A stretch of 64,000 nucleotides of DNA from Corynebacterium hylobatis (GCF_003955685.1 NZ_RXHJ01000006.1:124001-188000); one strand, 5' to 3'; positions 35,183-44,608 are shown, counted from the stretch's first letter. The notes: generated from the letters alone by a model not told the origin. Translations and numbers: made by a program.

Positions 35183-35481
35183 ACAGCACCGATGAGACTT
35201 TTGAGCCTTTCAATGCCGCGGACTATCTGAATACTGTGGACGATGTCGCCGCTTATCTGGAAGCAATCATCGATGAATACCCCGACGATGCCTCCGCTAT
35301 CGCACGCGCCCTCGGAACGATCGCACGCTCACGCAACTTCAGCCAGATCGCCCAGGAGGCCGGAATCAGCCGGGAGGGCCTCTATAAGGCGCTGTCTGGC
35401 GACGGAAACCCCAGCCTTTCTACCTTCATCAAAGTCTCGCGGGTTCTCGGACTCCGCCTGCGCTTCGAGGCAGCTGCCTGA
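35179..35481 (+). CDS. addiction-module antidote protein (HigA/XRE-type), orphan
   Basis: 100 residues, the usual length. FNAADYLNTVDDVAAYLEAI is the family N-terminus. The helix-turn-helix (FSQIAQEAGISREGLYKALS) and GNPSLSTFIKVSRVLGLRLRF are well kept. AAGGAG precedes the start. The cognate toxin is reduced to its last codons, so this may be an anti-addiction relic or a repressor in its own right. Confidence 0.85.
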   Translation: MNSTDETFEPFNAADYLNTVDDVAAYLEAIIDEYPDDASAIARALGTIARSRNFSQIAQEAGISREGLYKALSGDGNPSLSTFIKVSRVLGLRLRFEAAA

Positions 35482-35612
35482 AGAAACATGAGCCGGAAGG
35501 CCTGGCATGGCTGGCAGCCATCAGCATCCTTTCTGCCCATGGCAAGTCTGGCTCCACCACTGCGCTTCAGAGTTACTTGCACAGTCTCCGTCGCAGCAGG
35601 GTGAGTCGATAA

Positions 35613-36413
35613 CTACCGCGGTCGCACATCAACCGCTGTCACCGTCGGTACCCGCCGGTCACCGTGCTCGATATCGGAGATCCGCAGGTCGACGTCGAAG
35701 ATGTCGCCGAGGTTCTCCTCCGTCATGACCTCGTCCACCGGACCGAACCGGGCGCGGTGGTCACGGCCGATGAGGATGATCTTGTCGGCGATGCGGATGG
35801 CGTGCGCCGGGTAGTGGGTGTTCATCACGACCACCAGGTTCCGCTCCCGCACGAGGTGCTGCAGGAGGTTGAGCACCACCATCTGGTTGTGGAAGTCCAG
35901 GCCGGTCTCGGGCTCGTCGAGAACCATGATCCTCGGTTCCGCGATGAGCGCACGGGCGATGAGGATCATCTGGAACTGTCCGCCGGACATGTTCCCGCAG
36001 GGCATGTCCGCCAGGTGTTCCGCGCCTATCGACGCCAGCGTCTCCCACGCCATCGCCTCCTCCTCCGGTCCGGGCTGAGCGAACATGCCCAGGTGCGCGG
36101 CACGACCGATGGTCACCATGTCCAGGCCCGACAGGGAGAGGCTCACCGCAGAGCGGGCCTGTGGGACGTAGGCGATGGTCCGCCCGATCTCCCGGGGGCT
36201 CATGTCCTTGAGGTTCGCCCCGTCGATCTCGGTGTGGCCGCTACTCCACTGCTGCAGCCCGGTCATGGCGCGCATGAGGGTGGTCTTCCCCGCACCGTTG
36301 GGTCCGAGGATGGCCAACAGCTCGCCGGGTTCCACGCGGAAGTTGATGTCCTCGAGGATGGGTTCCCGGCTCAGCGGGTAGCGGAAGGTACCGCCCTTGA
36401 CCTGAAGAGCCAT
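35613..36413 (-). CDS. iron-siderophore ABC transporter, ATP-binding protein
   Basis: 266 residues from the ATG at 36413, which overlaps the permease stop. Walker A is GPNGAGKTT, the signature is NMSGGQFQM and Walker B is IMVLDEPETGLD, with the switch His in VVVMNTHYP. Of the FecE/FhuC class. Last gene of a four-gene operon. Confidence 0.92.
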   Translation of the reverse strand: MALQVKGGTFRYPLSREPILEDINFRVEPGELLAILGPNGAGKTTLMRAMTGLQQWSSGHTEIDGANLKDMSPREIGRTIAYVPQARSAVSLSLSGLDMVTIGRAAHLGMFAQPGPEEEAMAWETLASIGAEHLADMPCGNMSGGQFQMILIARALIAEPRIMVLDEPETGLDFHNQMVVLNLLQHLVRERNLVVVMNTHYPAHAIRIADKIILIGRDHRARFGPVDEVMTEENLGDIFDVDLRISDIEHGDRRVPTVTAVDVRPR

Positions 36414-37531
36414 TACCAGTTGCCTCCGGTCTTGCGCAGCAGCAGGATGAACACCGGGGCACCGATGAGGGCAGTGAGCACGGAGATCGGGATCTCGGAG
36501 GCCGTCATGGTGCGTGCCAGGGTGTCGATGAGCAGCATCATGGCCGCCCCCAGCAGCAGGGAGACGGGGATGACCAGCCGGTTGTTGTTGCCCACGAGCA
36601 TGCGGGCGCAGTGCGGGACGAGCAGGCCGATCCAGCCGACCTGCCCACACATGGACACCACCGAGGCGGTGATGAGCGTGGCACACGCGATGACCAGGGG
36701 GCGCAGCACCCGGATGTTGAGCCCTGCCGCGCGGGCCTCATCCTCCGAGAGTGCGAGCACGTTGAGGCGCCAGCGCAGCAGGTAGATGCCGAGGGTGCCC
36801 AGCACGATGAGCGGCACCCCCAGCGCGATGGAGCTGAAGGAGACGCCCGCCAGGGAGCCCATGAGCCAGTAGGTGATCTCCGGGAGCTTGGAGGTCGGAT
36901 CCGCCATGAGCTTGAGCATGGAGATGACCGCGTTGGCGATCGCGGAGACGATGACCCCGGCCAGCACGAGCATGACGATGGAGGTCTTCCCCCGGTGCCG
37001 GGCGATGCTGACGGTGACGGCCATGGCCAGCAGGCCGAAGAGCAGGGCCAGTGCCTGCACACCGAGCAGGTTCCAGCTGAAGATGAGGGCGAGGACCGCT
37101 CCGACGGAGGTGCCCGCCGAGACACCCAGGGTGTCCGGGGTGGCCAGCGGGTTGGAGAACACCGACTGGAAGGCGGCACCCGCCACGGCCAGTCCGGCGC
37201 CGACGAAGATGGCCAGCACCGTCCGGGGGAAGCGGACACCGAAGAGGACGGAGCCCACGCGGTCATCGGTGAATTCCTGACCGCTCAACGAGTCGCCGAG
37301 GGCGCGGATGATCTCCGGCAGGCTGATGCTGTAGCGGCCGGCCATGACGGAGATGAGCGCGCAGGTGATGAGCAGCAGCCACAGCACGATGACGAACCAG
37401 GCCCGCAGCCTGCCGGAGACGACGAAGGCCTCCGTCCATCCTCGCCCGGCCGCGGTTCGGCGGCGCCCGGTCGCCGCTGAGGCGGCCACGGGAACCTGTT
37501 CAGTCGATCGGGTTTCAGCGTAGGTCAGCAT
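36413..37531 (-). CDS. iron-siderophore ABC transporter, FecCD-family permease
   Basis: 372 residues from the ATG at 37531 (16 bases inside the upstream gene), which has a Met directly before the charged N-tail. About ten transmembrane helices follow from residue 44. Typical motifs are GVRFPRTVLAIFVGAGLAVAG and GQVGWIGLLVPHCARML. Only one permease gene is present, so it probably forms a homodimer. Confidence 0.9.
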   Translation of the reverse strand: MLTYAETRSTEQVPVAASAATGRRRTAAGRGWTEAFVVSGRLRAWFVIVLWLLLITCALISVMAGRYSISLPEIIRALGDSLSGQEFTDDRVGSVLFGVRFPRTVLAIFVGAGLAVAGAAFQSVFSNPLATPDTLGVSAGTSVGAVLALIFSWNLLGVQALALLFGLLAMAVTVSIARHRGKTSIVMLVLAGVIVSAIANAVISMLKLMADPTSKLPEITYWLMGSLAGVSFSSIALGVPLIVLGTLGIYLLRWRLNVLALSEDEARAAGLNIRVLRPLVIACATLITASVVSMCGQVGWIGLLVPHCARMLVGNNNRLVIPVSLLLGAAMMLLIDTLARTMTASEIPISVLTALIGAPVFILLLRKTGGNW

Positions 37532-38654
37532 CGGGATCAATGATCTGGGCCGCGCGGTCCGCACTGACCTCGTGGCCGTACATCTGCTCGTAGTAGTCCT
37601 GCGTCATCTGAACCAGGTCGACGTCCTCGAACTGCTCCGGGTACAGGCGGGAGCCCAGCCAGTTGGCCACGACGGGCGCGTCCGGGTTGGGGGTGAACCA
37701 GTTCCACATGCCCAGTTCCGTGGAGTAGACCTCACCGTTCTGGACAGCGCTGAGACCGGAGAGGTCGATACCCTCGATTTCGTTGTTGAGGATCTCGGCG
37801 GCGGTCATGGAGCTCTGCCCCTTGCCGGTGACGAAGATGACGTCCGGGTCCCAGGCCAGCAGCTGCTCGGCGTTCACCGGCATCTGGCCCTGCTCGGAAT
37901 CGGCGGTGGCGTTGATGAAGTTCATGCTCTCGGCCCAGCCGTCCGTGAACCAGCCGTCCTGGCCGCCGGCGACAACGAGCATGCCCTGGTTGGTCTGCAT
38001 GACCACCAGCGCGGTGCGCTTCTCGTCCTCGGGAACCGCGGCGACGCGTGCCTCGGCGTCGTTAATGAGGTCCTCGCCATAGGCGATCTTGTCGTCCATC
38101 TTGCCGGGCTCGCCGTAGACGTCCTCGAGCAGGCGCAGCCACTTCACGTAGGTGTCGGTGGGGGTGCCGAGGGTGTCAAAGCCGACGACGTCCAGGCCGA
38201 CGGCTTCCATAGCGCTGCGGCTGTCCTGGTTGCGGGCGTTGTTGAAGATCAGGTCCGGGCCGATACCCAGCAGGGTCTCGGCGTTGATGGTGCCCTGCTT
38301 GTCAAAGGAGGTGTCCACCTCCAGGGCCTCCGGGGCGATGTCGGCGAGGATGGTCTCGTCCATCATGTTGATCAGCCGCTCCGAGGTGGCGACAACGTTG
38401 GGGGCCTCACCGTCGAAGTAGGCGACGTAGGTGGACAGCAGGGGGATCTGCTCGAAGGCCACGGCGTTGATCTCCGCGGGGATGGTGACCTCCGCGCCAG
38501 AGTGGTCGGTGACGGTGCGGCTCTGCGCCGACTGGGCGGTCGTCGTGGTGGTCTCGCTGCTGCCGTTGGAGGTGGTGCCGGTGTCCGAGCAGCCTGCCAG
38601 AAGCAGTGCGCTGCCCATGGTCAGCGCAGCAATGTGCTTCATCCTGAACTTCAT
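37515..38654 (-). CDS. iron-siderophore ABC transporter, substrate-binding lipoprotein
   Basis: 379 residues. The signal peptide ends in the lipobox LLLAGC, so the protein is anchored to the membrane by Cys21. The rest is a class III periplasmic-binding (TroA/BtuF-like) fold with ITVPAEI-like start and LLAWDPDVIFVTGKG. AAGGA before the ATG. It should bind a ferric siderophore or a similar chelate. Confidence 0.9.
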   Translation of the reverse strand: MKFRMKHIAALTMGSALLLAGCSDTGTTSNGSSETTTTTAQSAQSRTVTDHSGAEVTIPAEINAVAFEQIPLLSTYVAYFDGEAPNVVATSERLINMMDETILADIAPEALEVDTSFDKQGTINAETLLGIGPDLIFNNARNQDSRSAMEAVGLDVVGFDTLGTPTDTYVKWLRLLEDVYGEPGKMDDKIAYGEDLINDAEARVAAVPEDEKRTALVVMQTNQGMLVVAGGQDGWFTDGWAESMNFINATADSEQGQMPVNAEQLLAWDPDVIFVTGKGQSSMTAAEILNNEIEGIDLSGLSAVQNGEVYSTELGMWNWFTPNPDAPVVANWLGSRLYPEQFEDVDLVQMTQDYYEQMYGHEVSADRAAQIIDPDADLR

Positions 38655-38687
38655 GTCATTTTCCTTGGGTCTGGGGAGGGAGGGTTC

Positions 38688-39458
38688 TCAGGCCTGCTGC
38701 TGGACGCGCTGGCCGTGGTCGTACATGCCGCTGAGGGTGATGTTGCCGACTGCGTCGAAAAGCTGCTCGGGATCCTTGGCGACGAAGCCGGTGAGCACAT
38801 CAACGCCATGCTCGAAGAGAATCGGGCTCAGCGTGGTGGAGGGGCCGACGAGGACCGTGGTGGCGTTGCGGGAGAGTTCCAGCAGCCGGGGCATCGTCTT
38901 GTTCACGAAGGCGGAACCGGAGATGAACACGAAGTCACTGTCCGGGAGCAGGTACTCGGCGGCCGGATCCGGGTAGTCCCCCGGCTTGGTGTTGCGCTCC
39001 AGCATGCGTAGTTCCGCGGCCTGCGCGAGCGGTTCCGGGGCGAAGGGGAAATGTCCGATGACGGAGACCTTCTTGCCCGCCACCGCCTCCGAATAAGGGT
39101 GGAAGACCTGCTGCCACAGGTTGACGTCGCTGGCCACGAAGCCGTTCTGCTCGGCGGTCTCCGGCTGGGAGTACCAGGCGTTGACAGCGGCCAGGCCGAG
39201 CGCGGCCTCCGCGAAATTCCAGCTCTTCACCAGGGCGGCGACCTCACGCAGCGGGGCACCGACGAAGCTGGGCTCCTCATAGAGCGCCGGGCGGGACTGT
39301 TCCCCGAAGGTCAGGCCCATTCCCAGGCCATCTTCCGAGGACAGGATCCGGGACCAGCGCAGGCCCACGGAGGCAGCCGCAACCGTCGGTTCTGGTGGGA
39401 TCCCGTCGATCAGCTCATCATAAATCTTCCAGGGATCTCCCACGCGAACCTCTTCCAT
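38688..39458 (-). CDS. DUF364/Rossmann-like protein of an iron operon
   Basis: About 256 residues from the ATG at 39458; a GTG at 39509 is an alternative. The N-terminal part matches DUF4213 (WKIYDELIDGIP) and the C-terminal part DUF364 (VSVIGHFPFAP, DFVFISGSAFVNKTMPRLLELS). The family is often found beside metal-chelate transporters, with an unproven role in metal or siderophore handling. It is the first gene of the iron-uptake operon and lies behind a DtxR-type box. Confidence 0.8.
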   Translation of the reverse strand: MEEVRVGDPWKIYDELIDGIPPEPTVAAASVGLRWSRILSSEDGLGMGLTFGEQSRPALYEEPSFVGAPLREVAALVKSWNFAEAALGLAAVNAWYSQPETAEQNGFVASDVNLWQQVFHPYSEAVAGKKVSVIGHFPFAPEPLAQAAELRMLERNTKPGDYPDPAAEYLLPDSDFVFISGSAFVNKTMPRLLELSRNATTVLVGPSTTLSPILFEHGVDVLTGFVAKDPEQLFDAVGNITLSGMYDHGQRVQQQA

Positions 39459-39524
39459 CGGCGAATTGAAGGACAGGCCAGCCGCGACTCCGCAGAGTGC
39501 CTGCCCCACCAGGACATGGTTGGG

Positions 39525-39543
39525 TTAGGCAAGGCTGACCTAT
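39525..39543. promoter_or_regulatory. DtxR-type iron box
   Basis: TTAGGCAAGGCTGACCTAT fits the 19-base DtxR consensus TTAGGTTAGSCTAACCTAA at most positions of both arms. It lies 16 bases before the GTG at 39509 and so would block the uptake operon when iron is plentiful. Confidence 0.7.
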
Positions 39544-39627
39544 CTAGATCCTGAAGATATCCCATGGAAAGTTCCGTCACAAGGGTGTAGTGGAGGGGTT
39601 ACACCCGCTCGCGCGCCGCGGGAGCGC

Positions 39628-39641
39628 GGGCGTCGATAAGC
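39628..39641 (+). repeat. 14-base repeat GGGCGTCGATAAGC, copy 3
   Basis: In the noncoding stretch just after the carboxymuconolactone decarboxylase stop. The flank CGCGGGAGCG is shared with copy 1. Confidence 0.6.
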
Positions 39642-39647
39642 AGAGGG

Positions 39648-40055
39648 CTACTCCCCCAACGGCCCGAGCTCCTCGACCAGAACCTCCTGGACCACCTTCA
39701 TCGCGGAGAGCGCAGCCGGCGCACCGCAGTAACCGGAGGCGTGGATGACGGCCTCGGTGATCTCCTCGCGCGTGAGACCGTTGCGCAGTCCACCGCGCAC
39801 ATGCCCGCGCAGTTCCTCGGTGGCGCGCAGGGCGATGAGCATGCCGATGTTCAGCAGGCTGCGGTCGCGTTTGTCCAGGCCGGGGCGGTTCCACACCGAA
39901 CCCCACACTGTCTCGGTGAGGTGACACTGCAGGTCCTCCCCATCGGTGCCCGCGTTGCGGGACAGCGCAGCGTCCACGAAATCATCGCCCATCACCTCCC
40001 GGCGGATCCGGATACCCTCGTCGAAACGGCCGTCAGCGTGATTCTGCTCAGTCAT
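39648..40055 (-). CDS. carboxymuconolactone decarboxylase family protein
   Basis: 135 residues, the normal size of PcaC. Family residues are present in RSLLNIGMLIAL, HVRGGLRNGLTREEITEAV and IHASGYCGAPAAL. It may decarboxylate gamma-carboxymuconolactone or be an AhpD-like relative. No other protocatechuate-branch genes are adjacent; it follows AMP nucleosidase by 10 bases, so the link may be transcriptional only. Confidence 0.8.
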   Translation of the reverse strand: MTEQNHADGRFDEGIRIRREVMGDDFVDAALSRNAGTDGEDLQCHLTETVWGSVWNRPGLDKRDRSLLNIGMLIALRATEELRGHVRGGLRNGLTREEITEAVIHASGYCGAPAALSAMKVVQEVLVEELGPLGE

Positions 40056-40065
40056 GGCACTGAAG

Positions 40066-41478
40066 CTACCGGAAGGGCACCTCGCCCATCGTCCGGCGCA
40101 GCTTGCGGGTGCGCAGTCGTTCCGGGTCCTCCGCGAGCGACTCCACGGCACGCACCGCGCACATGACGTGGGCCTGCTTGGAGTTGGAGTAGAAGGCCTG
40201 CGCCTGGGCCGGCAGCTTGGGCACGGCGTGCAGCGGCAGGTCAGAGACCGAGAGCAGGCTGCCGTAGGGCACCCGGTAGCGGTAACCGTTAGCGGCCAGG
40301 GCGCTGGACTCCATGTCCACGGCCGCGGCAGTCGAGCCCTTGAGCCAGTCCCACAGGTCGCGTGGGGTGTGCCATTCCCAGTTGCGGTCGGCGGTGGACA
40401 GGACGGTGCCGGTGCGCATGAGGGAGTTGTCGTCACCGTAGATCTCCTCCACCGCCGCTTCGAGAGCGATCTGTACCTCGGGCACGGCCGGGATGGGGAT
40501 GCTGCGGGAGATGTGCCGGTCGAGGATGCTGTCCTGGCGCTGGTAGGCGTTGCCCAGGATGAGATCCCCCATGCGCATGCGTCCGTCCATGCCGGCGCAG
40601 TGGCCGATCATGATCCACGCCTCCGGGCGCAGGACAGCCAGGCAGTCGGTGATGGTCTTCGCGTTGGAGGGGCCCACCCCGATGTTGATCATGGTGATGC
40701 CGTCACCGTCACGGGTGCACAGGTCATAGCGCGGCATCTGGTAGCGGGAACCGAGATCCAGATCCGCGATGGTGATCAGCGAGGCCCGGTCCCGGCTGAT
40801 CTGCAGCCCGGAGGGCAGCACGAGGTCGGTGTAGCGGGAGCCCTCGGTGGCCAGTTCCGTCAGTCCGAACTTCACGAACTCGGCGGTGTGCATGTCGTAG
40901 TTGGTGAACAGGATGAACCGTTGGACGGTCTCCACCTCGATACCGGTGTAGTGCTCGATGCGGGCACACGCGATGTCGAAACGCTGCGGACCGAAGTGGA
41001 ACAACGGCTTCTCCGGACCGTGGAAGGCCTCCCATTCCCCGTCGACGATCGCATCATGGACGTGGTCGAGCGTCGGGCGCGGGATCTCCGCGGCACTGTC
41101 CCCGGCGCGGCGGGCCTCGGTGATGCCCTCGATGCCGCGGATGTACTCCGGCGGGATGCGCTGGTCGGAGGGGCCGATGTAGATGTCACAGGGATAGTTG
41201 TGGGTCAGCCGGCTGAGCTGGTCGTGCAGGTAGTCCCGGATGATGTGCGGTTTGGACAGCGTCGCGGAATAGCGGCCGGCCTCGTCGACATAGCCGAAGG
41301 GCTCGGAGCGGTCGATGGGCCGCCACTGCTTCACGTCCACGATGAGCTTGGGGTAGACGACGTCGCGATACTCGTCGTAGGTCCCTTCATCCAGGATCGT
41401 CCGGGCGAGCGCGGTCGCGTGGTCGTAGAGCTCGACGAGGCCGTCGACGGCCTCGTCCACGTCGAAAACCTGGTACAT
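40066..41478 (-). CDS. amn: AMP nucleosidase
   Basis: 470 residues from the ATG at 41478. The N-terminal Amn-specific domain and the C-terminal phosphorylase-like domain are both recognisable (MINIGVGPSNAKTITDCLAVLRPEAW, then SILDRHISRSIPIPAVPEVQ, and AVDMESSALAANGYRYRVPYG). It hydrolyses AMP to adenine and ribose 5-phosphate. Cytoplasmic housekeeping enzyme. Confidence 0.92.
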   Translation of the reverse strand: MYQVFDVDEAVDGLVELYDHATALARTILDEGTYDEYRDVVYPKLIVDVKQWRPIDRSEPFGYVDEAGRYSATLSKPHIIRDYLHDQLSRLTHNYPCDIYIGPSDQRIPPEYIRGIEGITEARRAGDSAAEIPRPTLDHVHDAIVDGEWEAFHGPEKPLFHFGPQRFDIACARIEHYTGIEVETVQRFILFTNYDMHTAEFVKFGLTELATEGSRYTDLVLPSGLQISRDRASLITIADLDLGSRYQMPRYDLCTRDGDGITMINIGVGPSNAKTITDCLAVLRPEAWIMIGHCAGMDGRMRMGDLILGNAYQRQDSILDRHISRSIPIPAVPEVQIALEAAVEEIYGDDNSLMRTGTVLSTADRNWEWHTPRDLWDWLKGSTAAAVDMESSALAANGYRYRVPYGSLLSVSDLPLHAVPKLPAQAQAFYSNSKQAHVMCAVRAVESLAEDPERLRTRKLRRTMGEVPFR

Positions 41479-41633
41479 GACGGCCAGCCTAATGACGAAC
41501 CCGGACATCTGCCCGGGCCGGAAGACCCGACCGTGGCGAACCGGAGAACACTACACAACAATTCCATACCGAACCCCACACAATATTCCTGTGACCATGT
41601 ACAATGCCCCGGCCCAGGCCATACCGTTAAAAC

Positions 41634-43160
41634 ATGAGAAACCACACGAGATCACATACCGCCCACCCCCTGCTCGCGGCACTCTTCGCCGCATCGTTGG
41701 CCCTGTCCGCCTGCACTGACGGCGGCTCCTCCCCTGCCCCCACCGGCAACGGCCCGGAACCGCCGGGCACCACCGCCACCATGACGGCGGCTGCGAACCA
41801 TCTGGGTTCGCCGGACCTGTCCGAGAAGCGGCAGGACTCCTCCGTGGGTGAGCAGGTGGAGATCACCAATGTGCGCCTCGGCCGTCATGCGACCTTCGAT
41901 CGCGTGGTCCTGGATCTGCGCGGTGAGGGCATCCCGGGTTGGATAGCCCGGTTCAATACCAACCCGGTCCAGGACGGTTCGGGCTTCCCGGTCGAGTACG
42001 AGGGCGAGACCAGCCTGGAACTGGCGGTCACCGGACTGACCATGCCCGGGGAGGACTACCGACCCATCGACACAGTGCCCGGCGCCGGTGGCGTGGTCAC
42101 CGAAGTCATCCCGGGTGGCTGGTTCGAGGGCATGAGCTATGTGGTCATCGGTCTGCCCGGGGAACGCCCCTACTCGATCCAGCTGCTCGAGAATCCGCCG
42201 CGCCTGGTCGTGGACATCCTGCACCAACCCGAAACACCCACCCCGACCAGCACCCCACCGGCCACAAGTCATCTGGGCTCACCGGACCTGTCCGAGAAGC
42301 GGCAGGACTCCTCCGTGGGTGCGCAGGTGGACATCACCAATGCGCGCGTCGGCCGTCATGCGGACTTCGACCGCGTGGTCCTGGATCTGCGCGGTGAGGG
42401 CACCCCGGGCTGGATCACCCGCTTCAACGCCAACCCGGTCCAGGACGGATCGGGCTTCCCGGTGGAGTACGAGGGTGAGACCAGCCTGGAGCTGGCGGTC
42501 ACCGGACTGGCCATGCCCGGGGAGGACTACCGGCCCATCGGCACCGTGCCCGGCGCGGGAGGAGTGGTCACAGAGGTCATCCCGGGTGGCTGGTTCGAGG
42601 GCATGGGCCATGTCGTCATCGGCCTGACCGGGGAACGCCCCTACTCCGTCCAGCTGCTCGAGAATCCACCGCGTCTGGTCGTGGACATCCTGCACCGGCC
42701 CGACGCCCCCACCACCCGGCACCTGGGTAACCCGGACCGCAACGATAAATCCGCGGACTCCGGACCGCCGCACCGCCGGGCGGTCACGGACGTGCGCATC
42801 GGCACGCACGAGGGTTTTGACCGGGTGGTCTTCGATACGGTCGGTGAGGGCAGGGTCGGCTGGTACACGTCGTACACCACGGATCCGATCACGCCGGAGT
42901 TCGGTGAGCCGGTGGACTTCGAGGGAGCAGTCGCCCTCGACGTCAACCTCACCGGCGTGTATCTCCCCTCGGAGATCGGTGAGGACTACCCGCCGATCGG
43001 TACCGTCGCCGGCACCGGCGGCGTCGTCGTGGAGGTCGTGGATTCACTGACCTTCCACCAGCAGAGCCAGTTCATCATCGGCCTGCCGGAGGAGCTGCCC
43101 TACTCAGTCCAGATCCTGGAGAATCCGCAGCGGGTGGTCATCGACATCCTCCACGAATAG
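41634..43160 (+). CDS. lipoprotein with three AMIN-like repeats
   Basis: 508 residues. The signal peptide ends at the lipobox ALSAC (Cys27), then a Ser/Pro/Thr linker. Three similar modules follow at about 55-195, 212-352 and 362-508, each with the pattern FDRVVLDLRGEG, YEGETSLELAVTG and LLENPPRLVVDIL. This AMIN-like fold may bind peptidoglycan or another envelope glycan. Modules 1 and 2 are almost identical, also in DNA, which indicates a recent internal duplication. Confidence 0.85.
   Translation: MRNHTRSHTAHPLLAALFAASLALSACTDGGSSPAPTGNGPEPPGTTATMTAAANHLGSPDLSEKRQDSSVGEQVEITNVRLGRHATFDRVVLDLRGEGIPGWIARFNTNPVQDGSGFPVEYEGETSLELAVTGLTMPGEDYRPIDTVPGAGGVVTEVIPGGWFEGMSYVVIGLPGERPYSIQLLENPPRLVVDILHQPETPTPTSTPPATSHLGSPDLSEKRQDSSVGAQVDITNARVGRHADFDRVVLDLRGEGTPGWITRFNANPVQDGSGFPVEYEGETSLELAVTGLAMPGEDYRPIGTVPGAGGVVTEVIPGGWFEGMGHVVIGLTGERPYSVQLLENPPRLVVDILHRPDAPTTRHLGNPDRNDKSADSGPPHRRAVTDVRIGTHEGFDRVVFDTVGEGRVGWYTSYTTDPITPEFGEPVDFEGAVALDVNLTGVYLPSEIGEDYPPIGTVAGTGGVVVEVVDSLTFHQQSQFIIGLPEELPYSVQILENPQRVVIDILHE
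41799..42709 (+). repeat. tandem duplication inside the lipoprotein gene, 471-bp period
   Basis: The stretch beginning CATCTGGG at 41799 recurs at 42270 with only scattered base differences over about 430 bases. 471 is 157 codons, so frame is kept. Confidence 0.85.
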
Positions 43161-43167
43161 GCAGGGA

Positions 43168-43668
43168 CTACGAGGAGGTGCCGCGAGCACCGAGGGCGGT
43201 GTCGATGCGCAGCAGACCGGAGCCGTCCTCGCCGACCAGCTTCACCTGGTCGATGATCTCGGAGACGGTGTCCTCCTCCTCGATCTGCTCGCTGAGGAAC
43301 CAGTTGACCAGCGCACGGCTGTCGAGGTCCTTGACCTCGTCAGCAACGCGGGTCAGGTTCCGGATCATCTCCGAGACCTGCTGCTCGTGCTCGAGGGCGT
43401 AGTTGAAGGCGTCCAGTGGGGTCTTCACGGCGAGGAAGGGCAGCTCGACGGTGCCCAGCTCAACCTTGCCGCCACGGGCGATGATGTGGTCGGCGATCTT
43501 GGACGCGTGCACACGCTCCTCGCTCGCCTGGACGGCCATCCAGGAGCTCATGCCCGGAAAGCTCAGACGGTCGAGGTCGTAGGAGAGCTGGGTGTAGATC
43601 AGCGCGGCCTGGTGCTCGGCGGTGACCTGCTTGTTCAGGGCCTCAAAGAGTTCATCGGGAATGTTCAT
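43168..43668 (-). CDS. ftn: ferritin
   Basis: 166 residues. The ferroxidase ligands fit Glu17 (TAEHQAALIYTQLSY) and the Glu-x2-His pair in QASEERVHASKI, with further acids in EHEQQVSEMI. It stores iron as a ferric core in a 24-subunit shell. It ends eight bases from the convergent lipoprotein gene. Confidence 0.93.
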   Translation of the reverse strand: MNIPDELFEALNKQVTAEHQAALIYTQLSYDLDRLSFPGMSSWMAVQASEERVHASKIADHIIARGGKVELGTVELPFLAVKTPLDAFNYALEHEQQVSEMIRNLTRVADEVKDLDSRALVNWFLSEQIEEEDTVSEIIDQVKLVGEDGSGLLRIDTALGARGTSS

Positions 43669-43716
43669 GCCTCCATGCTAGGCGCGGCAGGGGTCTGCCG
43701 TCATTAGAGTGGGAAC

Positions 43717-44598
43717 ATGGCCACCGACTACCTCGCCGAACTACAGAAGGACATCTCCGAGAAGCTCAACAGACTGCTCCCGACGAGGGAGGCGGACGTC
43801 GACAAGCCCCCGCGGCAGGCCACGAAACCCGACCTTCCGCTGACCGCCCGCCTACCCCCGCGCGGCCACATCGAGGACGATTGGCGGGCCCGTCCCACCG
43901 CGCAACGCCCCTGGCCGGTGATCCTCATCCACGGCACCGGCGACACCAACGGAATCTGGCAGCAGCTGACCATCGAGCTGCGCGAGGACGGCTGGGCGGT
44001 GTTCGCACCCGAATTCGGTCAGCGCTGCACCGACCAGGTCGAGGAATCCGCCGCGCAGGTCGGCGCCTACATCGAGGCCGTCCTCACCGTCACCGGCGCC
44101 GAGCGGGTGGTCATCGTCGGCCATTCCCAGGGCGGGGTGCTCGCCCGCTACTGGATGCGGCTTCTCGACGGCGCGGCCAAGGTCCACCACCTCATCAGCC
44201 TGGGGGTCCCCCACCACGGGACGACCATGGGCGGGATGCTCTCCTCCGTCACCACCACGAAGACGGGCGAGACGATGATGAACGCCATCGTGCAGTCCTG
44301 GTTCGGCCCCTCCGGATTCCAGCTGATCACCGGCCACCCGCTGCTCGAAGAACTCAATGACGGGGGCAGCACCGAACCGGGTGTCGGATACACGAACATC
44401 GCCACGAAGAACGACACGATCATCCAGCCCACGGAGACCAGCTTCCTCGTCTCCGAGGACCCGGAGGCCGACATCACCAACATCCTGCTCCAGGACCTCG
44501 AACCCAAGGCCCTGGTCCTGCACATGGACATGCCCGGCGATGTGCGGGTCCGTAGCCTGGTGCGGGAGGCGTTGGACGGGCTGGTGGAGCAGGACTGA
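43717..44598 (+). CDS. alpha/beta-hydrolase, lipase-like
   Basis: 293 residues. The oxyanion motif is ILIHGTGDTNG and the nucleophile elbow is VGHSQGGVLARYWM, as in actinobacterial triacylglycerol lipases. No signal peptide is seen, so it is probably cytoplasmic or cell-associated. The N-terminal 60 residues are hydrophilic and of unknown role. Substrate unknown. Confidence 0.83.
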   Translation: MATDYLAELQKDISEKLNRLLPTREADVDKPPRQATKPDLPLTARLPPRGHIEDDWRARPTAQRPWPVILIHGTGDTNGIWQQLTIELREDGWAVFAPEFGQRCTDQVEESAAQVGAYIEAVLTVTGAERVVIVGHSQGGVLARYWMRLLDGAAKVHHLISLGVPHHGTTMGGMLSSVTTTKTGETMMNAIVQSWFGPSGFQLITGHPLLEELNDGGSTEPGVGYTNIATKNDTIIQPTETSFLVSEDPEADITNILLQDLEPKALVLHMDMPGDVRVRSLVREALDGLVEQD

Positions 44599-44608
44599 GG
44601 CCCGGGGC

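Noticed and set aside
39583..39606. Weak inverted repeat GGGTGTA/TACACCC as terminator
   Set aside because: Seven-base arms without a T-run; too weak to claim.
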